DNA of 64,000 nucleotides from Flabesymbios commensalis (lineage: Eukaryota; Annelida; Polychaeta; Terebellida; Flabelligeridae), in the NCBI GenBank assembly GCA_964017125.1, contig OZ024907.1:23557250-23621249 (forward strand). The letters are read 5' to 3'. Every line of letters begins with the position of its first letter. Position 1 is the first letter of the stretch. Made by a program: the position numbers and the translations under genes. Below, piece by piece: positions 1-13,000 of this stretch. Below the pieces are notes generated by a model. It worked only from the letters and a program-made list of their open reading frames with translations, was not told where the DNA came from and did no database searches.

Positions 1-1409
1 CGAGCTCCTCAGTCTTTCGCTCACTTATTTACCCGTTTATTTTCACCCCCCCCCCCCCCTATGATATACATTATCAACAAATTTCTGAAATATGATTCAA
101 TTAATTACCATTTTTTTAATATTACATAAACATTATCTTCAATGCAAGGAAATACCAAAGGCAGTTACTAAAATTAATTACATTCTGCCACAAAGTAAAC
201 TTTAGTTTGTTTTAATGATAATATATAACGATAATGTAGAAGTTTAAACAGTATGTGATGCAAACGTCAATATCTTATGTTTGAACCTCCACTCGAGTCG
301 TGGCCTCAAACATGTCGAACATGAAGTTATATCATGATATTATTAAGAATCCTGCCACAAAAAAACACGTGAAGGCTACATTTTTTTTATTCTAGCAGTC
401 AAATTATGTAATATGACAAAACTGTTATTCTTACTACTCCTAAAACATTCAACTTGATTTACCAGTACCATATTATATGTGCATAGAATCATGCAATGAT
501 TGTATAATAATGTTTCATGGTTATATTCTCATCTGCCTGATTCACTTACTTCATTTATCTGATGATTATAACAATACCAGTTAGAATGTTTAATATATTG
601 CTGATTATATTATCGGAACTATCATTTCTCTGAATATATATTGAAAAAGAAGATAATTAAAAACAAAGGATGTTTAGAGTGTTTCTGAGAGTGTTTCTCC
701 AGATCAACTCTCGTCTTTGGATTCACGTTTTGGATTCTTTGGAGTCACGTTTCACACATGTGTTGCCATTACATGTTATAACTACATCTCTATATCTGTC
801 TTGTATTATTTGTTAGTGTAATATTGAGGTACCATTGAATAAAATGTATTGATAATAATTTTCATAAAGTTATTAACAAAATCCGTAAATACACAATATA
901 GTTTACAATATAAATTTAGGGTAATGGCTATACACAATCATGGTCAAAGCTTTAACAGCTCTTTAAAAACTAGCGATTAGATAATAATCAATCTTTCATT
1001 TCAGATTAATTTGTCTTTCATTTCAGATTAACTCATTCAAATTGTATAATGTACCCCGTACATTTATTTATTATGAATAATATTCTGCAATAAATTAATA
1101 TGTATCGTAGTAGGGCAATAACTCTAACGCTAAGTAACTCGAGGTCAGACCAGTTAAGGTCATCTTAACTTCAAACACACTAGAATATTGAGTCATCTTA
1201 ACTTCAAACTCACAAAAATGTTAAGTACATTTTTCAGACATACGTGCCACGAGGATACATTAGGCCTGCTCCTAACTTACATTCCAGGAATTTCACAACA
1301 GCAATGTAAGATCCAGACGGTACTGCCGCCTTTTCCCCTCACATTATGAGCAATGTTAGTTTCAACTCTACCAAAAATGGAAGAGAAATATAGGCCTAGC
1401 TACAATATA
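1..1409. other. AT-rich sequence without recognised features
   Basis: A poly-C run lies at about 47-59. I see no exon with splice sites and no known repeat terminus. The missing terminal exon of the downstream CRAL-TRIO paralogue was looked for here and not recognised. Confidence 0.4.
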
Positions 1410-2779
1410 GTGCAAGAGCATTAGGGTTGAACCTGGAATAAAATTGCAGAAAGCTGATTTTTTCAGGATTGATACATGGACATCTCCCCAGACGAATTCC
1501 GAAGCTGCCCCAAAAATCCCCCTTGTGCATTTTTTTTAATTCAAGATGGTCGCCACCATGTAACGCCATTTTCGAAAAAAACAGGGGTATACCATAATTC
1601 CTCACTTTTGCAGTTAGAAAAAAATATTTGGGTGTCTCTACTTATGTTTGAAGACACAAAGTGTTCATCCAGATGATCAGAAATGATATCAGTACTTTTC
1701 TCTATACCAAAAATCCAAGATGGCCGCCATATTGATATACTGAGTATGTTGAGCGATCTCTTAAAAAAAACGAAAATATGAGGTAACTATCTCGTTGTTG
1801 AGCCTAAAATGTATTTTTTTTCTAAACCCATGGAGTCTAGCACTTATTTAGATCTCCAATATTTTATTATATTGAATTTATCAACATAAATCCCACATAG
1901 TTTAATGTTATGTAACACCATATAACGTCATTTTTCCCAAAAAAAACAAGAGTATACCCCAATTCCTCACTTTTGCAGTTAAAAAAAAAATTGGTGCCTC
2001 TACACATGTCTTAAGGCACAAAAAGCTCATCAGCAGGATCAGAAATGATATCATTCCTTTTCTTATCTCCACAAATCCAAGATGGCGACCATTATGTCAA
2101 GCGTCCCCCCCCCCTTCAGAAAATCACTTACATGCCATAATTATCATGTTGTTGAAACTTTTTTTCGGAGCCATGGAATCTAGAATATATTTCCATCACC
2201 ATTTTTTTAATAGAATGTGCTTATCAACACAAAATCCAACATGGCTGCCATATTGGTAAGCTCTTTTAGCGCAGGTGCCAAAATTAAGCGATGTCCAACT
2301 GCTTTTTCAAATGGGAATATAGATATAGATTTATCAAATTTACCAAATATCATATGTCAGAAATCATTGATTAAAAATTCTAACATGTCTCATTTTTAAA
2401 TATAAGGGTATTTTTCATTCATTTGAAGCTTGAGATAGCGTAAGAAATTCCAGTTTCAAACCCAGCGACTAATTCCAATGTAAGTATTTTATATAGTAGG
2501 CCTATATAAAATGTTTTTCGATTTTGGTTAAGTATTAGTTGTGAATATTCTAGGATATGAATATTAGCTAATTTTGTGTGAATGTACATAATAACAGAGT
2601 TAAGTACAATATTACACCAGCTTGAACACGTGTCCTACGAGACTGTTGGTTATTTACATGTACTACTAAATAAGAAAATGTTTTAAATCACATCATTCTA
2701 CTGGCAGAGTTTGGCCATCTATTTTCCTGAAAATGGTTATAGATACCTTGGATTATAGATTACAATATTCAGATATTTT

Positions 2780-4400
2780 ATTTGAATATTAGTCTATCAC
2801 GTAATAAATATATGACATTGTATGATATTGCAATGTGATATTACATTTAAATGTCAGAATATGACATCAAATTAGAGGATGTGACAGTTTAACGTCAGGA
2901 TATGATAGTTTTATGTCAGGATATATGAATATGATATCAGGATATGACACTTTACTATCATGATATGTAATATAATGTCCAAACATTGGTGTTTAATATA
3001 GCAAAATCACGTTATGATGGCTCAATACAGCTTTATAAAGGCAGTATATAGTGGCTAAACATCACGTTGCTGTATTAAAATGAGAAGATATGGCATCATA
3101 TTCTCACGAAATGCATTACAATTTCGTGATATATCATTTTAACATCACTATGACATATTAATGTCAGGATATGACATTTGAATATTAGGATATGGTACTT
3201 GAATATTATGATATGACTTTATGCATTGATGAAATGACACATTGAGGTCACAATATAGCATTGTAATGGGATGATGTGTCATTATAATGACAAACATGCT
3301 ATTTAATATCGAATATTGTATAATAGACTTTCCGGATTATGACATTAAAATAGGAAAAACATATAAAACAGCTCGAAGTCGGGATCTGACATATTTATGC
3401 CAGGATATTGGATTGTAATTTATCAGAATATGACACTTTAACGTCATGAGATGGTATTTATTATAATGTCCAAATTTTGTCCTTTTATATCACACAATAA
3501 GATTTGAATGTCAAGATATACCATTTTTTATCAAATCAAGATATGGCGGGCTTGGTGGCATTCTAATGTGACATTATAATGACTGAATATGACACTACAA
3601 TATTTTAATGTGACCATAGAATGTCAGGATATGTCACTTTAAAGTCTGGATATGGCATTTTAATGTCAGGATATTATATTGTCATGTCAAGGTATAACAT
3701 TTCAATAACATTATATTGAGAGACGCACGTTACCATATGGTAATACAGAATCGACATAGAACATTCCAATATCAGGATGGCACATGTCAGTTCAACATAT
3801 ATATCGCAATATAATTCAGTAAGTAAAGGCTTCTACATTGCTCAAATACCGGTACTCAAAAACTGCCAACAACAAAAGCACTTCGGAAGATTCGATAAAA
3901 TGGAAAGTAAGATAGGGTAAAGACACATGCTCTTTGAACAGCATGTGTCCTTACCCTCTCTTACTTTCATTTCCTCTTAAACTAAAATTTAATATTGTGA
4001 TGTTAATATGCTATATCATGATATTATAATAATATCGTGACAATGCCCTAAAATATCCTGTCACTTTAATACCATACCGTGATGCTTAACCACCATACCC
4101 TGCATTTATAAAGCTGTATCCAGACATCATAACGTCATTTACTATAATAAAGAGCAATATTTGGACATTACAAAACCATATCATGACGTTAATGTGTCTT
4201 GTCCTCCTATTATCGTGACATAAAAAGATCCTATCCTGACGATAAACTGTGACATTAATTAATTTATTGTCATATTCCGATATTCTGATGTAAAATCATC
4301 TCATTACAACACCATACAATGCCATAACTTCATTACGCAATATATATATCCTAATATTCAAAATGTAATATCTTAATATTTAAATGATATATTTCATGAT
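2780..4400. repeat. ATGTCAGGATATGACATT-type repeat core of foldback element A
   Basis: Degenerate units of roughly 20-25 bp containing ATGTCAGGATATGACATT recur through this stretch. From about 3970 onward they appear in the reverse orientation. A segment near 2960-3080 (with ACAGCTTTATAAA) reappears inverted near 4080-4200, showing that the inverted symmetry of the element extends into its core. Confidence 0.7.
3903..3968. repeat. Central hairpin of foldback element A
   Basis: Two arms beginning GAAAGTAAG and ending CTTACTTTC pair with few mismatches around a short loop (CTTTGAAC). The stem contains GACACATGCT / AGCATGTGTC. It lies where the inverted arms converge. Confidence 0.85.
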
Positions 4401-6820
4401 ATTAAACATATTGACATTCGCAGATCATGGACAAAAGTAAGTATTTAAAAGAGCATTGTTACAGGACGATTATCAAGATGTCATGTACATGTAACGTGTG
4501 AGGCGCAAGTCCTTATCTTGTAATTGATTTTTTCTAGAAAGCCTCCCTTCAACGTCACCTACTGCCCCAGCCAACACGGGGCAATAATCCAATTCTGTTT
4601 AACTTTTGGGCTAGCGTCGATGACGGTCAGCCAATATTAAAACAACATTGGATGAATGCCTCGTGTTCAAACTCCATTATGATACAGAGCATATTTTTAT
4701 GTACAGGAGGGTGTGGAATCTACAGTCTGGGAACGGATTTTATCTCATGGTCGTTTGTCACCAACGCAAACTGAAAGAGCAGTCGCTCCAGAAAGAATTC
4801 TTAAAAGAGTGAGTTGCGGGTGCAGAGTGGCTTGTTCAAGGGGGGGGGGGGGGGGGTGGTCTCACAAAATCTAGATTATATTGTACAGCGATGTGCTCTT
4901 TTTGTATTGGCAAAACATGTAGAAACTGACAGCTCGGATGATTGAAACGCAATAATTTCATTATTTACCGGAGAATAATTTGTTAACTTGACAAATCTCA
5001 ATATACATTTCTAGTGGGAAAGCAGTTCGAAAACACTCCAAAGCGTCACCCACCATGGTAGAATTAACCACCATGTGGGTTTCATGTCTATAAACTCAAT
5101 ATAATAAAATATGGTCATCTAAATAAGTTCTAGACTCCATGGGTTCGACTAAAAAAATACATTTTAGTTTCAACAACAAGATAGTTATCGCATATTTTCG
5201 TTTTTTTTAAGAGATCGCTTAACAAAATATTATGGCGGCCATCTTGAATTTGTGGTATTTAGAAAAGTACTGATATTATTTCTGATCATCTGGATAACCT
5301 CCTTGTACTTTAAAACATAGGTAGAGACACCAAAATCATTGTTTTAACTTCAAAAGTGAGTAATTGGGGTATACCCCTTTTTTTCAAAAAAAATAGCGTT
5401 ACCTGGTGTTATTTTAAATTAACTACTATGTGGGATCCATGTTGATAAATTCAATATAATAAAATAATGGTGATCTAAATAAGTGCTAGAGTCCATGGGT
5501 TTGGCCAAAAAATACATTTTAGGTTCAACAACGAGATAGATATCTCATATTTTCATGTTTTTTTAAGAGATCGCTTAACATAATCAGAACAATATGGCGG
5601 CCATCTTGGATTTTGGGTATTGAGAAAGGTGCTGATATCATTTCTGATCCTCTGGATCAACGCTTTGTGCCTTAAAACATAAGTAGAGACACCAAAATAT
5701 TTTTTTCTAACTAGAAAGGTGAGGAATTAGGGTATACCCCTGTTTTTCGAAAATGGCGGTACATGGTGGCGGCCATCTTGAATTAAAAAAAATGCACAAG
5801 TGGGATTTTTGGGGCCTCTTCGGAATTCGTCTAGGGGGATGTCCAGGTATCATGCCTGAAAAAATCAGCTTTCTGCAATTTTATTCCAGGTTCCTGTGTT
5901 TTTTTCACTAAAGCTCTTGCACTAATAATTAATTGAATGCTACAAATGAATGAAATATCTTTTGCGGAGGATAGTTTAGACTTTTTGACAGCTAAATGCC
6001 AAAATTGCGTAATAATTGTTTAATGTATGATGAGCTATTATTGGACTTTGCAATGACCTTATATAGGTTGTCCTTGGTATGATATGTGTTTGTTACCGTA
6101 AAGGCCCGAACCGATATATATATCTTTCTTTTCTTTAGCATATGTCTACCCCTTTCCATTAATGTGTAAAACATTTTTTTTTTTGGGTCAAATTGTGCAA
6201 GTACTTTGGGACGGTTGTGAAAAAAAGGATATGGTTATGACCTTGTTGTTGACTTTTTGCAAATAATCTATATATAGCACCGAGTTATTAATACCTATGT
6301 ATAAGCATCTGTGTAAATATCTAAATATGAAAAATAGTTCAGTTATTCTTTCACTCTTCTAATTTAGTATGTAACATGACATCATTTAACATTTTGGCCT
6401 CCAGAAGTGTTAGTTGCGCAGTTGACATCTTGCAATTCAGAATAATAATTATGCGCAGACTATACCAGATTGAAAATAATTTATTAAGATTTGCATTGAT
6501 TTGAAATTGAAATGACATTAAAAAGCCCCCATCGGCAAGGGGGCACTCAGTGTATCTGAAAAAATACACCCTCTTGTTAGATTGCTTCATATTCTAACCT
6601 ATCAAGCAGTTGATTATGTTTATGGGTAACGCGTAGGCTCACTACACATGCATAATGAATAGATGTAATTTATGTAATTTACTTAGAAATATATATAATA
6701 AAGCTTATCGTAGCATTTTAGGAATTATAATGATGTCGGATGATGGTAGGATTTGTCTTATTGTATCCTGATAAAAATAATATGGTTTGTTGCTCAAAAT
6801 ATAATTTCAGTGATTTCATG

Positions 6821-6950
6821 GCAGCCATTTTGAATTTCATGTTTTACAAAAAAACAACAAGGATGATAGCTCCTCATCCGCCCAGATATCACCATAGGGG
6901 AACCAGCCAAGCATAATCAAAACAGAAAAAAAATATCAGCCAAAACAATG
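6821..6950. repeat. Dispersed repeat shared with 44744-44862
   Basis: Both copies begin GGCAGCCATTTTGA, contain ATCCGCCCAGATATCA and end near TATCAGCCAAAACA. They are in the same orientation. Flanking sequence at 5923-6820 and 6951-7312 shows no gene and no other clear element. Confidence 0.65.
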
Positions 6951-7312
6951 TTAGTCGCAGTTTCACTGCGATATCCGGTTGTTTGTGCTTATATTTGCAC
7001 AAATATCGACTTTACAATATTTTTTTCTAAAAACAAAGACAGAAATTGCTTTCTCATACCTGCAAACATAAGAATAGACATATTATTTATGTCTTTAGCG
7101 TATGTGGTTGCCAACTTATTCGCAAAAATGTTTATTTTTATATACGTTGGCGGCCATCTTGGATTTCCTCATTTTGGACCATTTTCTCGACCTATAAAAA
7201 AATGCAATCCCTTTTTTTCTTGATCTTCATGATATTGTGAGTCAGAATCAAGTGAAAAATCAATTTTAACAGACAAAATGCACGAAAGTGTTATATGTGA
7301 CATATGAGCCTA

Positions 7313-8152
7313 CAGTACTGATTTAGCAAAATGGGACAAGCTTTTTCAGTGGGGCTAGCCCCGGCTAACGCAGGCTAGCCCTGGGCTAGCCCCATGTTCT
7401 CTCCCCACCCCATTTAGGGCTCGCATGTATGCGCCCAAAGTTATAAAATCCTTTAGCCGGGCCGCAATGTGCGTTTTGGTATAAGTTCATATAACTGGAG
7501 CCGCGCTCATATCGCCGGGGCTCAAGCCAATCTAGAGCCTCGGCGAATTGAGTCAACGCCTGTATGTGTTAGTCAGGCGCGCTTCTCGTCTGGTCCAGTT
7601 TCAAGGTGCGCCGGGCGAGCCTGACTTTCCAGGTGCCTGCTTTTTCATCTTCAGTTAAAACCACCCATTTTCTGAATTTATACACTGAACTGCTTTTCCG
7701 ATACTAAAGATAATGTCTAAATGCTAAAGGCTAAATGGCTAAGCAGAAATAAATGAGGACTGGAACAGGTCTAGATGTATACGCGTACGGACACTCAATT
7801 ATTGCACGTTTAGATCAACTCAGAGCTGTTTAGATGATGCTGAATGTGGTCAAGCTGAGCGCGCCCTGTCTTGCCCAGAGCGAGCCTGGCCAGCCCGGCG
7901 AGATGACACATGGTTCACAGCATCCATGTTAGCCGCCACACAGTATACTGGGTGCAAGCCCAAGTAGGATTTGGGCGGGTATATTTTCCTGGCCCGAACC
8001 GTGTGGGGGCTCGAGCCCATTTCATGCGCTGGGCGCAACCAATTCTGCGCCTGTCTCGCCGGGCTTGCGCCCGGGCTAATGACGGGCTGGCCAGCGTTAA
8101 CGCAGGCCAGCCACTGATGAAAAATCTGTCCCATTTTGTGAAATCAGTACTG
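7313..8152. mobile_element. GC-rich foldback MITE B with CAGTACTG ends, TA-flanked
   Basis: Inverted ends of about 50 bp (CAGTACTGATTT, then CAAAATGGGACA) at 7313 and 8152 are bordered by TA on both sides. The interior is GC-rich, with GGGCTAGCC/GGCCAGCC-like palindromic words, in contrast with the AT-rich surroundings. Short frames inside are read through palindromic sequence on both strands and have no protein character. Terminal CAGT and TA duplication fit a Tc1/mariner-type MITE. Confidence 0.7.
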
Positions 8153-8999
8153 TACACTATATGTAGGCCTACGTGCTAGTCTGAACAAAATGAATGCTAT
8201 ATGAACTGCTCACTGATGCGTGAACATCAGATTAGGCATAAGCATGTTATCAAGTTGTAGAGGAGGTATACCAGTTTTCTGTACACCTGCTGATGGTAGA
8301 TTATACGTCGACAAATCCGATGGCCAGCATGTGGTATCGGTAATCATAAAAATAGTCTTTCAACAAGCTGTTTAGAATTAGGTCAATCAGATATGGGTCA
8401 GGCTCTGATTACGTTTTAGCGCAACGTTGAGCATGGTTTGGTGGGCCGGGGCGGGGGTCAAATAGAGCGTAAGCATAAAAAATCACTTGTTACACCTCTG
8501 ACTAATTAGCTGCCATTATAGCCGTAAACTATTTTTTTTCTTTGCAGTTACGGAAGGGAAGTTATGTAATGGCTTCTGAAAACAACTGATTTGAAAATTT
8601 GATGGTACGCTATTGCGTACCTCGCGTAACAAAATGGCTGCCAAATTCACAATAAAATATGCCTTAATTTGTTATATCCCTAACCCCTATGGTCAATATC
8701 ACTTGAATATCTACAATCTTGGTAATCTGTCCAAAAGCACTCCATTGTGTCTATTTGAAGCGATTTAATCATTTGCAGCTATTTTATTATTAGTAATTGC
8801 AAAAATGACAAGCGTCCATTATCGAAAACCTTTTCCCTAGATCTCATCAAATTTTCACGCTATTGTTATCTTTATTATCAGATTATGTTTTATGGTTTTC
8901 ATGGTCAGTAGTTTATCTAATAATAATTTTAATATTATTTCATTGATATTGTGCAGCATTTTGCATCATGTTATGCAAAAGATACCATATTAATATAGA

Positions 9000-9185
9000 T
9001 TTGAAAAAATTCGCGAGGTTTCAATTTTCGCGAATTTCGCTAGGAGGACTAATTCGCGAATTCAAGAATCTCGCGAAAATGATTATTATAATAGCGCCAG
9101 TGAAGAAAAATGAAAATTCGCGAATTCTAAACTTTATGAAAAGTTCCAATATCAGAAATTCGCGAAATGTGACAAGAAAATCATA
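9000..9185. repeat. Cluster of TTCGCGAA palindromes
   Basis: TCGCGA recurs about six times in 160 bp (TTCGCGAGG, TTTTCGCGAATT, AATTCGCGAATTC twice, CTCGCGAAAAT, ATTCGCGAAATG). The flanks at 8153-8999 and 9186-9887 show no supported exon or element. Confidence 0.6.
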
Positions 9186-9887
9186 TTAATGGCCGCTCGT
9201 CGAGTTAACATGAAATTCGCTCAAGGCCACGTGTTACGTGTTTCTTTGCATATCAGTGTGTGGCATAGCATGTACCGTCTACATCCGCACTGTTGAATCA
9301 GTGAGTGATCTAACGAATCAGTATACCAACATAATAATTGTGCTGATATCCATATGGACTATATTGACCCGATACTTCACTGCCATCAATTGTAGATGCA
9401 TCTTTAGCAATAAAGGTTGATGTACAGATTTTCCCATTTAATAGCTCAATGCATTAGAAAGCCTAGAAATGAATGGTATTTAGACACATTGTCAGTGCAT
9501 TTTGTTAATTGTCTTTGCATACTCGAAATCCATGACCACAAAAAATGTATAAAATAAAAAAAAGATTTTCCAAATGTTTCTTTGGCGGCCATTTTGAATG
9601 ACGTCATGATATGCTTTTAAGTAGTGCGATTTTATTATCCGCCCAAGCGGGGTCCTCAGGACCCTACTGGACATGCCTGATGTGTCAGATTGCTTTTATT
9701 ATCAAATAAATGATATTACTCACTTTATCACTTTAGCAGCTAATGTCTAGCTGCCAAACTGCAGCAGGGCATACACCCTCAAACAAAAACACTTTAGTTT
9801 TAACAAGCATCCGCAAGATTTAATTGTCAACCCATCAAATGCGAGACGTTGGCCCAATGGTGGTTTGTGTTGGCCACTTATACTTAC

Positions 9888-10011
9888 CAGCTATACTGTG
9901 AGTACTACCAGCACACTGATCCGCATCTTCGTCTGGTACATACTCAGCTGGTAACATAGTTTTCGGGAATGTTTTATAGATATTTTCAAGATTACTGCCA
10001 TACACGTGTAA
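9888..10011 (-). CDS. CRAL-TRIO paralogue (downstream), exon 6
   Basis: A 124-nt exon with acceptor ATATTTCAG and donor G|GTAAGT, encoding LHVYGSNLENIYKTFPKTML and PAEYVPDE. It closely resembles the consensus HGN-x-L-x-x-L-x-x-x-hP-x-x-hLPxEhGG. Confidence 0.92.
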
Positions 10012-13000
10012 CTGAAATATAAAAAGAACCTGTATTATAAATCAACAGCCTGTCACAGCCCTATATATGAAACAAACTATATATGTATTTTAACATATCA
10101 ATTATTGTATATATTACTATGCAAATTATTATTGTAATACATCGAATTATATAATACGAGCTCGTGTGATTGAATATAATTATGTTTGTAGCCAAAGTTT
10201 TCTGGCACATATGTCTTACCTTTTCAAATGTCGCCACAAATAAGCTACCATTAATTGTTACAAAAACAAAAGGTTCACCCTCTCTTTAATTTTCTTTGTC
10301 ATGAATGGCCTCAGTATGGCTATGAATGCTTCCATCACAGGACCAGTATTGTAGAAATGAATTCCTTTCAACCTCATTGGAAAAGAACCCTGCAGTTTAG
10401 CGTTGATAAATCAAACAAAAAACTATATCTGCAGTTATGTATTATAGCAAGCTTAGAAATATAAATAATTAAAATTGAGAGAGAAGTAAAAATATAAAGG
10501 TATGTCTGCTGAAATTAGGAGATGATAAATTATTAAATTAGAAGCAGTTAGGTGGTAATGAAATCGGCAGTTTGAAATAAGAAGATAATAGTTGGAAAGG
10601 TTTAGTCTTTGTATTCATCTTTATCATATTCATTGACAATCTAATACAGTAAACATACATGTATATATATATTCCCGATATTATCCTCCACAGTACAAAT
10701 TTAAACAAAATAAATTAAAGTACCTCATAAATACTATTAAATAAGCTATGAACATCACGGTTAAGTCGAGTTTGTTGGGTCTGTTGTATGCTGTATATTA
10801 TTGCACGGAATCACTGGTCCCTAGCAATCACCATCAGCATGCAGCATAAAGGTATGAATCGAGTCCCCCACCCCCCCCCCCCAACCCCCCCGGCTATCGC
10901 CATACCACCCAAGGATGGCGGAGCTGAGCGAAAGACTGCGTTGGTTCAGCATTAAATTGCACAGCAGAGCCCAGAGCCCAGGTATCCAGCCCTGTATCTT
11001 AAAGCATGCCCATGAACCCTTTTTGGTTAAGCAAAGGAAAACCCTCTCAATAACTCCCCATGTCCATATTCACCCCACTCCTAATGTAATCATATGTACA
11101 TAATCCATTTATTATTTGCCTGTTTTCACCTCATCACCGCATTGCAATGTCCCGGTCGAAAATGGGACGTTAATTAATAAATTTACTTATTTTCTTAATC
11201 GTTTACATTGATCGCGTTGTATAAAAAGAAGCAGAAACACTCACATGTACAATTTTCAAGAAATGTTTACTTTTCTCCAAGGTGAAGAAATGTTGATGGC
11301 TTAGAGTGAAGCCACCTACATCTATGATATAGTGAAACCCATGCACCTGGGTGCACTCATCCTCAAGCGCCTGAGATATGAATCCATACATAGTGGATCC
11401 CGCGTCGTTGTTGTCAAACTCTTTGGTGTTAGGATCTAAATTCGCCAAAAAACATTAAAAAATCATTATAAGCATGTAAGTAATCACTGATTATAAAAAA
11501 TAAACAATTTAATTATAAATGTTTAATTATGATTACCAGTTAACTTACGCAGTTGAACACTTTAAATTTTAGCTTTGTCTTCAGTTATTCTACACATAAA
11601 TCTGATCAGCTTAGCAGCAATTTAAAAGTTAAAATAACAAAAGGCTAAATATGTTGTACATACCCATATTGGCCAATATAACTCTACATCCGTCTGGCGC
11701 TCGGTCTGGTAACATTATGTAAGTTCTGAAACATATTAACATTAATGCACATTGCTAACAATTAGTGAGGTATTTTGATTTCACTAAATCAGTTTCTTTT
11801 CATCAAAGCCATTATTCTAACAGAATTAATCGAAATAAGCAAACACAGGCCATGTATAACCTGCTACCATAACATATCATATATGCATAGACAACTGTTC
11901 ATAATTATTCCCTGAACGTATTACATACTAGAATGATTTTAGAAACGTCAGTGCAAATAATGCTATTTATACTCTCTTAAATTTAAATGTTCAAAAGGAA
12001 AGGGTGTTGACTAAAATGACATGTTCAGCATGTTAATTGTCAGTCGGTGATGGAGCATTAAACATGGTAGAGAATAAGAAGTTTCGGAATTTTGTGAGGA
12101 GAAAAATAAACATAATAATTTGATACAAAAATGGCATACCCTGTCTTAACAAAGGCTTGATTTCTAGGACGTTTAAAGTCGATGTCCTGCAACCATTCTG
12201 GTATTATATTTTTCATGGACAGGTAATTAGTTACCATCTCTCGTGATTTCAGTTGACTGAATTTGGACGCACGTAGAATCTTTAACAGCCAGACCGTATC
12301 TGTAACATGTAACACAGAGGTCAAGGTAAGTATTCATATTGGGAATCTGAGATAAGAAATAAACATTTAATAAAAGTACACAAATATTATTTATCTTTTG
12401 ATGATTAATGTTTCTGCTACACCAGCGTACCTAATGCGGCAACCGCAGCGCAGTGCTCTCTGAAGTAGCTCACATAGCATCTCGCTCCGAAAGTGTGTCT
12501 CTTATTAGCATGTACAGAGGAATCGTTAAATCTGCATGCTATATATATGCCGCCGCCATGTAAAATTGACCTTTTTCTTTTATTTATCACGAAATATATA
12601 TTTACCTTATGTTGAAATAGCAATTTGAAAAAAAAATCGTATTCTATATGTTGTAGCACATTTCCAAAAGTAAAAGGGAAAATCATGATTTTTCATGACG
12701 TCCACTAGAATTAGCTAAAATCATGACTTTGTCATAAAAATTGATGTTGTTTACAAGATCAGTGGTAATTTTGAGCAATAATAATTATTGACAAACAAAA
12801 CGCCAAGAGAACATCTGAAATGGGTGTCTCTGTGAAAATGATATGAGGAGACAATTGGCTATATATTTTCAAAAAATGTACTCATTTTCATTTTGAAGTT
12901 GTTGTTTTTTCATTATTGGTAAACAATATTACGGAAATAAAAAAAATAAGAGCTCACAGCGATCCTCTCTCGTCATCAAGTCGTTCTAAGATACCTTACT

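Larger units (their letters stand above)
1410..5922. mobile_element. Giant foldback element A, near-complete hairpin, TA-flanked
   Basis: The ends are GTGCAAGAGC at 1410-1419 and GCTCTTGCAC at 5913-5922, each bordered by TA. The outer arms (1410 to about 2375; about 4945 to 5922) match closely in inverted orientation and hold tandem sub-units with GATGGCCGCC, ATCATTTCTGATC-like and GAGATCGCTTAAC-like blocks. The homology continues inward through AT-rich ATGACATTTTAATGTC-like repeats to a short central hairpin, so almost the whole element can fold on itself. No transposase reading frame is visible. TA duplication and long inverted ends fit a non-autonomous Tc1/mariner-type or foldback element (inference). 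Confidence 0.8.

Noticed and set aside
6351-6590. 79-codon minus-strand frame considered as the missing terminal CRAL-TRIO exon
   Set aside because: It lacks the family's C-terminal motif and a convincing phase-1 acceptor.
7850-8179. Three overlapping frames of 80-94 codons on both strands
   Set aside because: They come from GC-rich palindromic sequence of MITE B, where stops are rare by composition.
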